A stretch of DNA of 16,852 bases from Candidatus Zambryskibacteria bacterium CG11_big_fil_rev_8_21_14_0_20_42_18 (GTDB lineage: Bacteria > Patescibacteriota > Minisyncoccia > Phycocordibacterales > Zambryskibacteraceae): NCBI GenBank assembly GCA_002787855.1, contig PCVB01000030.1, positions 15,109-31,960 on the forward strand, written 5' to 3'. Each line of letters starts with the position of its first letter. Within the stretch, counting starts at the first letter, position 1. Positions 1-5,622 of the stretch are shown piece by piece. The notes under the pieces are model-generated. The model searched no databases. It saw only the letters and a program-made list of their open reading frames with translations, and was not told the DNA's origin. Position numbers and translations under genes: made by a program.

Positions 1-2
1 AG

Positions 3-35
3 GCTAATAAGAAAGTAGAGGCACTAATAAAATAA
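3..35 (+). CDS. C-terminal tail of an upstream gene (partial)
   Basis: The only frame open from the left edge reads ANKKVEALIK and stops with TAA 11 bases before the first pilin-like gene. The lysine-rich, helix-forming composition suits a protein end. Ten residues cannot identify a family. The close spacing suggests the same transcript as the genes that follow. It could also be chance, since a short open frame at an edge is weak evidence. Confidence 0.35.
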   Translation, partial: ANKKVEALIK

Positions 36-46
36 ATGTAATTTAC

Positions 47-361
47 ATGGATAATGGTATTTGGAAAAAACTGATAGTTTGCGAAGGGGCGAATTGTAAC
101 TTTAATGACCTTGTCACTCTTGCTCAAAATCTTATTACGGATTTAATTATCATCTCCACCTTTCTCGCGGCCATCGCCTTTGCCTATGCGGGGTTTATAC
201 TCTTAGTTTCTGGCGGTAGTGAGTCCCAAAAGACTAAAGCTAAAGAAGTTTTTAAAAAAGTGCTTATCGGTTACCTGTGGATACTCGGAGCATGGCTTTT
301 GGTTTACACTATAACTAGTGTCTTGCTTGACCCAGAATATTCTATCTTAGGCGCACCATAA
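47..361 (+). CDS. Two-helix VirB2/TrbC-like pilin-family protein 1
   Basis: This is a 104-residue membrane protein. Helix 1 spans about residues 32-54 and helix 2 about 71-93, joined by a charged loop GGSESQKTKAKEVFKK (56-71). That layout (hydrophobic helix, short Gly/Ser-Lys loop, second helix) is the one seen in VirB2/TrbC-type pilins of type IV secretion systems and the related pilin family common in Patescibacteria. No clear signal peptide is visible; the N-terminus carries Cys12 and Cys17, a possible disulfide pair. No SD precedes the ATG. It ends two bases before the next gene, so the two are probably cotranscribed. A role as a pilus or secretion-channel subunit is inferred from the topology and from the array; no enzyme motif is present. 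Confidence 0.75.
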   Translation: MDNGIWKKLIVCEGANCNFNDLVTLAQNLITDLIIISTFLAAIAFAYAGFILLVSGGSESQKTKAKEVFKKVLIGYLWILGAWLLVYTITSVLLDPEYSILGAP

Positions 362-363
362 TT

Positions 364-900
364 ATGAAAAAACATTTAACACGCATCTCAACTCTCTTTT
401 TCACCTTTGTTCTTGTTTTTATAGTAGGCGGATTCCTTTTTCCTCAAACTACTAGAGCTGTGGAGTGTACTACCCCAGGTTTTCCAGCTGGGTGCACTCA
501 ACCTAATATTATTCTTCCCCCGACTGATCTTGGTGGCACAAACACAGCCGACCATGGTTCTAAAAACACAACGGACCCCGGCTCTACAAACACTACGAAT
601 GGAAACGGTTCTATTACTCTCAATAATCCTTTCAATGGAAGCGATTCACTCTTTGAACTTCTTAAGAGCATTATGAATAATATTGTTCTTCCTATAGGTG
701 GGGTTCTTGCGGTTCTTGCCTTCATTTACTCTGGCTTCCTATATGTCACAGCACAGGGTGATGAGTCACAACTTAAGACTGCCCACAGAGCCCTTCTCTA
801 CACCTCCATAGGTACAGCGGTGCTTCTGGGTTCTTGGGTTCTCGCCAATGTTATTTGCCAGACTATTGGATTATTAGGTGGACCGGCGTGTGCTACATAA
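364..900 (+). CDS. Secreted two-helix pilin-like protein with Thr/Asn/Gly linker
   Basis: This 178-residue protein starts with a signal peptide (basic residues 2-7, hydrophobic 10-26, likely cleavage after Ala32). A low-complexity Thr/Asn/Gly/Ser/Asp linker follows (about 54-83) with three degenerate 8-residue repeats, then two helices (about 107-129 and 145-165) around a QGDESQLKTAHRA loop equivalent to that of its neighbours. Cys35 and Cys44 flank the mature N-terminus, and Cys165 and Cys176 lie at the C-terminal end. It is the longest member of the array, and the linker could hold an exposed N-terminal segment away from the membrane. It lacks an SD and begins two bases after the previous stop. 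Pilin-like assignment is by topology and neighbourhood; the exact role is unknown. Confidence 0.75.
   Translation: MKKHLTRISTLFFTFVLVFIVGGFLFPQTTRAVECTTPGFPAGCTQPNIILPPTDLGGTNTADHGSKNTTDPGSTNTTNGNGSITLNNPFNGSDSLFELLKSIMNNIVLPIGGVLAVLAFIYSGFLYVTAQGDESQLKTAHRALLYTSIGTAVLLGSWVLANVICQTIGLLGGPACAT
523..594 (+). repeat. Three degenerate 24-base coding repeats
   Basis: Three consecutive 24-base units encode TDLGGTNT, ADHGSKNT and TDPGSTNT, all fitting a loose xDxGxxNT pattern, followed by a decayed Thr/Asn/Gly stretch. They form the flexible linker of the pilin-like protein. Repeat-number change in such a linker is a plausible way to vary a surface-exposed segment. Confidence 0.6.
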
Positions 901-906
901 GACCAA

Positions 907-1197
907 ATGACCACAGAACCAACCACTTTCAGCGAGCTTGTAGATATATTCCTTGATGTGATATATACGGCCTACCCTGTAGTTATTGGTCTTTCTATTG
1001 TAGTTTTCCTCTGGGGTCTGGCTAAATTTATTTTCCGCGTTAGTGGAGATGAGAAAGCGGTAGGGGAAGGAAAGAAGCTTATGATTTGGGGAATCATTGC
1101 TCTCTTCATAGTGCTGTCACTCAATGCGATACTTAGTTTTTTCTACACAGATATTGGTTTCGGCGGTTCTTATGGTTTACCACTCTTAAAAGAATAA
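907..1197 (+). CDS. Two-helix VirB2/TrbC-like pilin-family protein 3
   Basis: A 96-residue membrane protein with helix 1 at about residues 20-43 and helix 2 at about 58-80. The core WGLAKFIFRVSGDEKAVGEG (36-55) is nearly the same as in the next gene (WGLAKFIFRLGGDEKAVEDG), so the two are recent paralogues; they share a 25-base identical stretch (1010-1034 and 1371-1395). There is no signal peptide, unlike the next two members, so this one may insert directly into the membrane or need a partner. The gene starts six bases after the previous stop and has no SD. Likely a pilin or channel subunit of a type IV secretion-like apparatus; this is an inference from family shape. Confidence 0.75.
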   Translation: MTTEPTTFSELVDIFLDVIYTAYPVVIGLSIVVFLWGLAKFIFRVSGDEKAVGEGKKLMIWGIIALFIVLSLNAILSFFYTDIGFGGSYGLPLLKE

Positions 1198-1207
1198 TTA
1201 ATAAAAA

Positions 1208-1591
1208 GTGAAAGTGAAAAAATACCTTAATGTATCAATAATAGTACTTCTTCTCTTGCCGACCGTAGCCTTTGCCGCTCTTACGGGGGTAAAAGATTTA
1301 ATAACTTCAATACAGGGGCTTATAAATCCTTTGCTTTCTCTAGCGGTGGGTCTTGCCCTTGTGGCTTTCTTCTGGGGTCTGGCTAAATTTATTTTTCGCC
1401 TTGGTGGTGACGAGAAGGCGGTTGAAGACGGGAAAAGAATTATGAAATGGGGGCTTATTGCCCTTTTTGTCATGGTTTCTGTCTGGGGGATTATAGAGCT
1501 GATTCAACAGGACCTTCTTGGACTTAATAGTGGTAGTACTAGTAGCGGGGTTGGTGGTCGTTATACTGGTCCATCCGGTCCTCCTCAGTAG
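1208..1591 (+). CDS. Two-helix pilin-family protein 4 with signal peptide
   Basis: This 127-residue protein begins at a GTG (a second in-frame GTG lies two codons on). A signal peptide covers about residues 1-23, with likely cleavage after AFA; helices lie at about 40-63 and 79-100, around the loop GGDEKAVEDGKRIMK. The tail (about 106-127) is rich in Gly, Ser and Pro and is probably flexible and exposed. It is the closest paralogue of the preceding gene. No SD is visible. A 92-base gap with an inverted repeat separates it from the next member. Presumed structural subunit of a secretion pilus. Confidence 0.75.
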   Translation: MKVKKYLNVSIIVLLLLPTVAFAALTGVKDLITSIQGLINPLLSLAVGLALVAFFWGLAKFIFRLGGDEKAVEDGKRIMKWGLIALFVMVSVWGIIELIQQDLLGLNSGSTSSGVGGRYTGPSGPPQ

Positions 1592-1647
1592 AAAATAGTG
1601 GTGGATAACTGCATTGCGTATCAAGTCTATAAGGCTTAATATATAGT

Positions 1648-1664
1648 TATACCGTTTAGGTATA
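1648..1664. promoter_or_regulatory. Inverted repeat TATACC-N5-GGTATA between pilin-like genes
   Basis: In the only sizeable gap inside the array (1592-1683), TATACC and GGTATA form a perfect six-base inverted repeat around a five-base spacer, 19 bases before the next ATG. TATATT at 1661-1666 could serve as a -10 box overlapping it, but no -35 is convincing. It may be a small operator, an RNA hairpin that adjusts expression within the array, or chance in an A/T-rich gap. Confidence 0.3.
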
Positions 1665-1683
1665 TTAGTAAACATTAAATTAA

Positions 1684-2028
1684 ATGAATAAAGTTATTTT
1701 AGCCCTTCTAGCGCTAGCTCCAACCTTTGCCTTTGCTCAAAATCTAGGTAATTTGGACACCCTTCTTGATTCTATAGGCCAATTGATAGGCGCTGCGCTC
1801 CCAATTGTGGTAGCCCTTGCCCTTCTGGCTTTCTTCTGGGGACTTGTTAAATATATCTTCGCTCAAGGCAACGAAGAGTCTAAAGCTGACGCAAAGAAGA
1901 TTATGATTTGGGGCCTTGTCGCTCTATTCGTGATGGTTTCTGTCTGGGGTCTAGTTCGATTCATAGGAGAAGCGGTAGGCGTTGATCAGGGTGGGGATAT
2001 AGAGGTTCCAACAGTTCCGGGAGTTTAA
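1684..2028 (+). CDS. Two-helix pilin-family protein 5 with signal peptide
   Basis: A 114-residue protein with a signal peptide (about 1-18, cleavage after AFA), helix 1 at about 37-59 and helix 2 at about 74-95. The conserved core reads FFWGLVKYIFAQGNEESKADAK (50-71, key residues W52, G53, K56) and then the shared MIWGLVALFVMVSVWGL helix. The acidic/Pro-Val tail (DQGGDIEVPTVPG) is probably exposed. Processing to a small two-helix mature form is what is known of VirB2/TrbC pilins, so this and the previous gene are the best candidates for the major subunit. No SD precedes the start. Confidence 0.75.
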   Translation: MNKVILALLALAPTFAFAQNLGNLDTLLDSIGQLIGAALPIVVALALLAFFWGLVKYIFAQGNEESKADAKKIMIWGLVALFVMVSVWGLVRFIGEAVGVDQGGDIEVPTVPGV

Positions 2029-2048
2029 TCAGAACCAAATAAGTTCTA

Positions 2049-2312
2049 ATGAATATCGAAGAGTTTCTAGGCAAGATTAGTCAGTACATACTGAACCCGT
2101 TAATTCTCCTTGCCTTTGCTGTGGCCTCCCTCGTTTTCTTCTGGGGGGTCTTACAGTTTATCGCTTCAGAGACTTCTGATGACAATCGGGAAAAAGGTAA
2201 AAGGAAAATTTTCTGGGGTCTTTTCGGTATGTTTATCATGATTTCTGCCTACGGCCTGATTCGTCTGATTACGGGTACCTTCGGTATTACTCCGGGCTAT
2301 CCTATTAACTAA
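2049..2312 (+). CDS. Two-helix pilin-family protein 6
   Basis: An 87-residue protein without signal peptide; helices at about residues 17-38 and 53-75. The loop is more divergent and more charged than in other members (SETSDDNREKGKRK, 40-53) but the flanking FFWG and FWGLFGMFIMIS segments align with the paralogues. The tail is short (TPGYPIN). It lies 20 bases after the previous stop and three bases before the next start, with no SD. Pilin-like subunit by homology to the array. Confidence 0.72.
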   Translation: MNIEEFLGKISQYILNPLILLAFAVASLVFFWGVLQFIASETSDDNREKGKRKIFWGLFGMFIMISAYGLIRLITGTFGITPGYPIN

Positions 2313-2315
2313 GTA

Positions 2316-2528
2316 ATGGAACGCGAGAAAGATGGGGAAAAAGAGGAGGGGAAAGATAACGAGAGTGACAGAGAGGAAACAAAAATAAGTGTAAAGAAAA
2401 TTATCTTTTGGGTTCTTGCCATACTTTTTGTGATAATTTCTGTCTGGTATTTGTTCCGCTTCGTGGTAGACTTTTTCGACAAAGGAGGCGGTGGTGGATT
2501 TGAGACTCCTCAAGTCCAGCTTAATTAG
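2316..2528 (+). CDS. One-helix half version of the pilin-like protein
   Basis: This 70-residue protein has a very charged N-terminus (residues 1-28, mostly Glu, Asp, Lys, Arg) and a single helix (about 29-50, IIFWVLAILFVIISVWYLF) that matches the second helix of its upstream neighbours. Five consecutive glycines (57-61) and a short polar tail follow. Helix 1 of the family is missing, so it looks like a half-length derivative. The ATG lies three bases after the previous stop and only a terminator follows, so it closes the array's transcript. It may be a working accessory subunit or a decaying copy; an open frame and retained membrane helix favour a real product. Confidence 0.6.
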   Translation: MEREKDGEKEEGKDNESDREETKISVKKIIFWVLAILFVIISVWYLFRFVVDFFDKGGGGGFETPQVQLN

Positions 2529-2543
2529 TTTTCTAGATAAGAA

Positions 2544-2575
2544 AAAACACCCCGACATCATGTCCGGGGTGTTTT
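2544..2575. terminator. Bidirectional rho-independent terminator
   Basis: AAAACACCCCG and CGGGGTGTTTT form a long stem, extended by ACAT/ATGT near the loop with a one-base bulge. Runs of A precede it and T follow it, so it works on both strands. It lies between the convergent last pilin-like gene and the transglycosylase gene and can end both transcripts. Confidence 0.9.
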
Positions 2576-2593
2576 AGTTTGGTTTATTCAAAT

Positions 2594-3682
2594 TCATCTA
2601 GACAGTGTCACACGAACGTTCTCATCTGAATCTGTCAGAGATTTGAATCGCGCCCAATTAACAGGGTTGGGCACAAAATCTGATTTTTCGGGAGTAAAGT
2701 GGTATACACCACTTTCCGTCATCATTGCAATCCTTTTTTGCGGTCCGATTGCCCGATGGTCGACGGTCATACTTCCCTGATACCTATACACCTTGGACCA
2801 CTCGGGGCCTACCGTTACAATGAAGGTTCTTTCTCCGTCTGGCAGACCTCCCAAGGCAAGGAGTTTCGGTTCCCAGCAGTGCCGTGTGGCCTGCCAGTCG
2901 CTTAACTCATTTCGCCCGTAGAGTATACGAGCAAACTGCTCATTACCCTCCTCGGTCCAGATGTTGATGGCCCTCCTATTTATCTCCTTGCCGTGTATCG
3001 GCAAGTTAATTTGCCACTTACCATAATCTTGGGTGGGGGAGACGATGACATTTCCTTTGTCATCAAACTGCCGTCCACCAGATTCGCATTGCGCGATTAT
3101 GGGGAGGATGACATCCGCCGGTAGGTTCCACCTTCCTTGGTGATAGGGTAATTGTTTTTGATACGCAGATAAATCAGCGGGCGACGGGGTCTTTACCCTC
3201 GGATAAAAACCGGTTACAACTAAGAGAACACAGATTCCTAGACCCAAACCAATAAACCTGACTATCCCATTCCTTTGAGCTATGAAAAACATGGCGAGTA
3301 TTATTGCCACGTTCATAGGCCAAAATCTTTGAGACTGGAGCCATGTACTCCATGACTCTGGGTTTACTGCCCAGAATAACCAATGGAATGTTACGGTCCC
3401 TAACAGAACCGCAAAGCTCCATGCTGGTGGTCTGGCGTTTAGCAGGCGCTCCGTCCTGCTCACCCCATTTTTATAGTCGTATTTGAACCAAGTCCATATG
3501 ACAAGGATCAAACCGCTGGCTAGGTACAACAGCCAAAAACGGATACTGCTGGTCACTGTTCTCGTCGCGATTTCTAGCAACGGTGTAGTGGTAGTGATAA
3601 CTGTATCACCACCCATGAACAAAAACAGGAGGGTGAGTATCACCACCGAACCTACCAAGTACATCAACACTCTAGCGTTCAT
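2594..3682 (-). CDS. Five-helix membrane protein with lytic-transglycosylase-like domain
   Basis: This 362-residue protein has about five membrane helices (4-23, 47-66, 88-106, 120-136, 139-160), then a soluble lysozyme-like domain at about 187-275. The domain shows the SLT-type pattern: IIAQCESGG (catalytic Glu200 expected), DYGKWQIN (219-226), and a downstream helix with LYGRNELSDWQATRHCW. This family cleaves peptidoglycan. The C-terminal 85 residues are not recognised. The helices should place the enzyme on the outer face of the membrane. The start is fixed by a strong AAAGGAGA SD about eight bases upstream. VirB1-type transglycosylases open the wall for type IV secretion, so its place next to the pilin-like array is suggestive; being convergent, it is a separate transcript. 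Confidence 0.75.
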   Translation of the reverse strand: MNARVLMYLVGSVVILTLLFLFMGGDTVITTTTPLLEIATRTVTSSIRFWLLYLASGLILVIWTWFKYDYKNGVSRTERLLNARPPAWSFAVLLGTVTFHWLFWAVNPESWSTWLQSQRFWPMNVAIILAMFFIAQRNGIVRFIGLGLGICVLLVVTGFYPRVKTPSPADLSAYQKQLPYHQGRWNLPADVILPIIAQCESGGRQFDDKGNVIVSPTQDYGKWQINLPIHGKEINRRAINIWTEEGNEQFARILYGRNELSDWQATRHCWEPKLLALGGLPDGERTFIVTVGPEWSKVYRYQGSMTVDHRAIGPQKRIAMMTESGVYHFTPEKSDFVPNPVNWARFKSLTDSDENVRVTLSR

Positions 3683-3721
3683 GTTTATTTCTCCTTTGAA
3701 TGAAAAGATCTGACTCCTTTC

Positions 3722-3751
3722 ATTATATCATATCTAATAGGTTTGTGTCAA
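3722..3751 (-). promoter_or_regulatory. Consensus promoter of the transglycosylase-like gene
   Basis: On the minus strand TTGACA (3746-3751) and TATAAT (3722-3727) match the sigma-70 consensus at all twelve positions, with an 18-base spacer. The predicted start leaves a leader of about 33 bases that contains the AAAGGAG ribosome-binding site. It is the strongest promoter in the window. Confidence 0.85.
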
Positions 3752-3790
3752 TAGTACGTAATGTATCATGAGCTTCGCAACATCCCAGTT

Positions 3791-3821
3791 AAAATAAAAA
3801 AGTCGGGCGACAAGTCGCCCG
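3791..3821 (-). terminator. Rho-independent terminator of the SPFH gene
   Basis: On the minus strand CGGGCGAC and GTCGCCCG pair perfectly (3804-3821, tiny loop) and are followed by ACTTTTTTATTTT. It lies 20 bases beyond the SPFH stop and upstream of the transglycosylase promoter, which separates the two minus-strand genes into independent transcripts. Confidence 0.9.
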
Positions 3822-3841
3822 GCCAATTTTCTTTTAGTTCC

Positions 3842-4912
3842 TTAACGCTTACTGTCCACTGAAGCGATGATACTGCCTCCGAGGACATTTGGCTTTGCTA
3901 CCTTGATGGCTTCAGCCATAACGACTTGTCCCCCAACCACATGCGCTCCCCAGGCTTTTACCTCAGCACTGACACCTGTTGCCCTTGCCTCTCTTTGACG
4001 ACGCTCGCCGTCGCCTTCGATAGCTTTAGCATTAGCAGTAAGGGTAGCTATTTCCACTGCTCGGACCGCTCTGGTCATCTCCGGATCATCAGCGATTAGA
4101 TCAAAGAGCACAAAGCGGGCATCTATCAGCTTAATGCCGAAGAGTTTCAGCAAGCCGTTCTTGCCATTGCCTTTCCCGAGAGCTTTTATTTTTGAGACTA
4201 ATCCCTTGTCCCTTAAATTAGATGTTTTTTCGTCTCTGTCCTTCTGAACCTCCTCCCTAAGTTCGTCAACGGTTAGGTTAGAGACGTATTTTCGGAAGCA
4301 ATCTTGCACCGCCGCGGTAGTTTGCGATTCCCAACCACCAGCAAAAAAGAATGCTAGTGATGGATTTCGAACTTGGGCGGTGAAAACCAGAACAGCGTCA
4401 ACTGGGAAATTGCCTACAGTTTCAGCTGCTTCAATCCTCGTCGCCATATTATAGCGAAAAAAGATACTGGGGCTGTCTCCTTTTTTTCCCTTGACTCCGC
4501 GCACTTTAGAGACCAGACCCCATCTGGTTGATGGTTCTGGTTCTTTCTCCCACTTATCGTACCGGACCTCTCGCCACAAGAAGTATCGCCAAAAACCTAC
4601 CCAAACAACTCCTAGGTGACTAAAGTAAGTTTCTGGTGTAGTTGGTTGCCCTCGGCATTTCTCCATAAGTTGGGTTTCTCCGTTATATAAGTATCCTATA
4701 ACGGAATCAATAACCGTATCAAAAGGCCCCTTAGGGTCTCCTCTGACGACGATGTACATCTCTCCTGGTGGCGGCCGAACTCTGACGGGACTCCACCATG
4801 AGTCTACGTTCCCGAGAGCAATTATTGCTCTCGGGATTAGGATCTCAATAACTATCCAAAGGATGGGTAGTCCAACTAAGACAAATACTAGACCTGCTTG
4901 AAAAGCGTCCAT
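3842..4912 (-). CDS. SPFH/band-7 (stomatin/prohibitin-like) membrane protein
   Basis: This 356-residue protein has an N-terminal membrane segment (about 6-33) followed by an SPFH-like domain. Recognisable parts are RPPPGEMYIVVRGDPKGPF (46-64), the FPVDAVLVFTAQVRNPSLAF strand region (169-188) and the helix around AVQDCFRKYVSNLTVDELRE (201-220). A helical, Ala/Glu/Arg-rich stretch follows (about 278-320: VEIATLTANAKAIEGDGERR and beyond), typical of the oligomerising C-terminus of band-7 proteins. Known relatives form large membrane rings that organise membrane patches or hold proteases. The family call rests on layout; sequence is divergent, with a Lys/Gly-rich insert (about 138-148). Start: GAGGAG SD six bases before the ATG. 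It is a single-gene transcript. Confidence 0.7.
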   Translation of the reverse strand: MDAFQAGLVFVLVGLPILWIVIEILIPRAIIALGNVDSWWSPVRVRPPPGEMYIVVRGDPKGPFDTVIDSVIGYLYNGETQLMEKCRGQPTTPETYFSHLGVVWVGFWRYFLWREVRYDKWEKEPEPSTRWGLVSKVRGVKGKKGDSPSIFFRYNMATRIEAAETVGNFPVDAVLVFTAQVRNPSLAFFFAGGWESQTTAAVQDCFRKYVSNLTVDELREEVQKDRDEKTSNLRDKGLVSKIKALGKGNGKNGLLKLFGIKLIDARFVLFDLIADDPEMTRAVRAVEIATLTANAKAIEGDGERRQREARATGVSAEVKAWGAHVVGGQVVMAEAIKVAKPNVLGGSIIASVDSKR

Positions 4913-4960
4913 CTAAATCTCCTCGCGCCGCGCTGTTAAAGAACAAATTTATTCTGCTCA

Positions 4961-4989
4961 ATTATACAACAAGTGTTTAGAAAATGCAA
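4961..4989 (-). promoter_or_regulatory. Probable promoter of the SPFH gene
   Basis: On the minus strand a perfect TATAAT box (4961-4966) lies about 50 bases before the start codon. The hexamer 17 bases upstream is TTGCAT (4984-4989), a weak -35. The leader includes the GAGGAG site. Strand and spacing agree with the terminator beyond the gene. Confidence 0.6.
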
Positions 4990-5012
4990 GTGCTAAAACA
5001 GTACCAGACACT

Positions 5013-5040
5013 TTGACTTTTATAAAATTAGAGGTAGAGT
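5013..5040 (+). promoter_or_regulatory. Promoter region of the orphan + strand gene
   Basis: TTGACT (5013-5018) followed after 16 bases by TAGAGT (5035-5040) is one reading; a second is the A/T-rich TATAAAAT at 5021-5028 acting as a -10 without a good -35. Either starts a transcript 40-60 bases before the ATG. It diverges from the SPFH promoter, with about 25 bases between them. Confidence 0.45.
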
Positions 5041-5077
5041 AGCGAAGGACAATAGTGTCCTCTGTAATCAAATCGCT
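5041..5077 (+). promoter_or_regulatory. Structured leader just before a strong ribosome-binding site
   Basis: AGGACA-ATAG-TGTCCT (5046-5061) is a perfect hairpin, and AGCGA (5041-5045) pairs with TCGCT (5073-5077) to enclose it. The AGGAG SD begins two bases later. This two-part fold could gate the ribosome site or protect the transcript end; if transcription starts at about 5047 the outer stem would not exist. Confidence 0.35.
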
Positions 5078-5089
5078 TAGGAGTAAAGA

Positions 5090-5566
5090 ATGAACCAAGA
5101 AAAGGTGGTGTTTTTCTCTTTTTCCGATAACTATGAAAGTTGTCGGATTCTAAAGATTCTCCAAGACCTCGGTTTTACGATTGTAATTTTAAGGTCTTCC
5201 CTGGAGCTGGTAAAACTCCAGTCGGAAATCAAAATTGCCGTCTTCGACAAAACGTTTGTCAGGATAGGCAATAAATTGTGGCAGACGTGGTCTGTTACAG
5301 GCAAAAGAGTTCCGCGCTGGGCATCGGCTCACGCTACCCACTGTCTTGCTCTCGAGTGTGGCAGTAAGTTGGGTAGTTTCTGTCAACTTGAAACTGCTGC
5401 ATGTGAAATTGGGGTGTGGACCGAAAATCACCACTTCAGTCTTCCGGAAAAGGTCCAAAATGTTGCTCATCGGCCACGGCAAGATCGCATGGGGAGCATG
5501 GGGATAAGGGGACAGTTGGGCGGGGTAACTCTCCGTCACTACAATAGAAATAAGAACTATCGTTAG
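5090..5566 (+). CDS. Unrecognised 158-residue protein in its own transcription unit
   Basis: I do not recognise the family. Residues 5-60 have a beta-alpha-beta pattern (VVFFSF, then a helix with ESCRILKILQDLGF, then TIVIL) like the start of a Rossmann or receiver-type fold. The second half is unusual: rich in Trp, Cys, His and Gly, with little regular pattern, which could mean a fast-evolving domain, metal-binding residues, or a frameshift. An overlapping + frame is open at 5268-5504 and could be an alternative continuation. In favour of a real gene: an AGGAG SD six bases before the ATG, a promoter region, a structured leader and a perfect terminator 20 bases after the stop. Base composition is less A/T-rich than most of the window. 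Confidence 0.5.
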   Translation: MNQEKVVFFSFSDNYESCRILKILQDLGFTIVILRSSLELVKLQSEIKIAVFDKTFVRIGNKLWQTWSVTGKRVPRWASAHATHCLALECGSKLGSFCQLETAACEIGVWTENHHFSLPEKVQNVAHRPRQDRMGSMGIRGQLGGVTLRHYNRNKNYR

Positions 5567-5586
5567 TTTCCAGCCTCTCTTGAATT

Positions 5587-5618
5587 GGCCAGCCCTTAAG
5601 GGCTGGCCTTCTTCTTTA
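5587..5618 (+). terminator. Rho-independent terminator after the orphan gene
   Basis: GGCCAGCCC-TTAA-GGGCTGGCC (5587-5608) is a 22-base perfect palindrome followed by TTCTTCTTTATATT. The T-rich side is on the + strand only, so it mainly ends the orphan gene's transcript; the minus-strand LOG gene stops just beyond it and may use the stem without a T tract. Confidence 0.85.
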
Positions 5619-5622
5619 TATT

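Noticed and set aside
1198..1675. Minus-strand open frames across the pilin-like genes
   Set aside because: They mirror conserved coding sequence of the plus strand and have low-complexity, basic translations without start signals.
3683..3723. Short leader peptide (ATG at 3723, minus strand) and tandem AAAGGAG sites before the transglycosylase gene
   Set aside because: The ATG lies upstream of or at the predicted transcript start, so it would not be transcribed; the first AAAGGAG then has no gene to serve.
5268..5504. Definite frameshift in the orphan gene
   Set aside because: The alternative frame has no recognisable homology either, so a frameshift cannot be asserted; kept as a question only.
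5189..5539. Minus-strand open frame opposite the orphan gene
   Set aside because: It starts at GTG without SD or promoter, and the terminator and SD at this locus are oriented for the plus strand.
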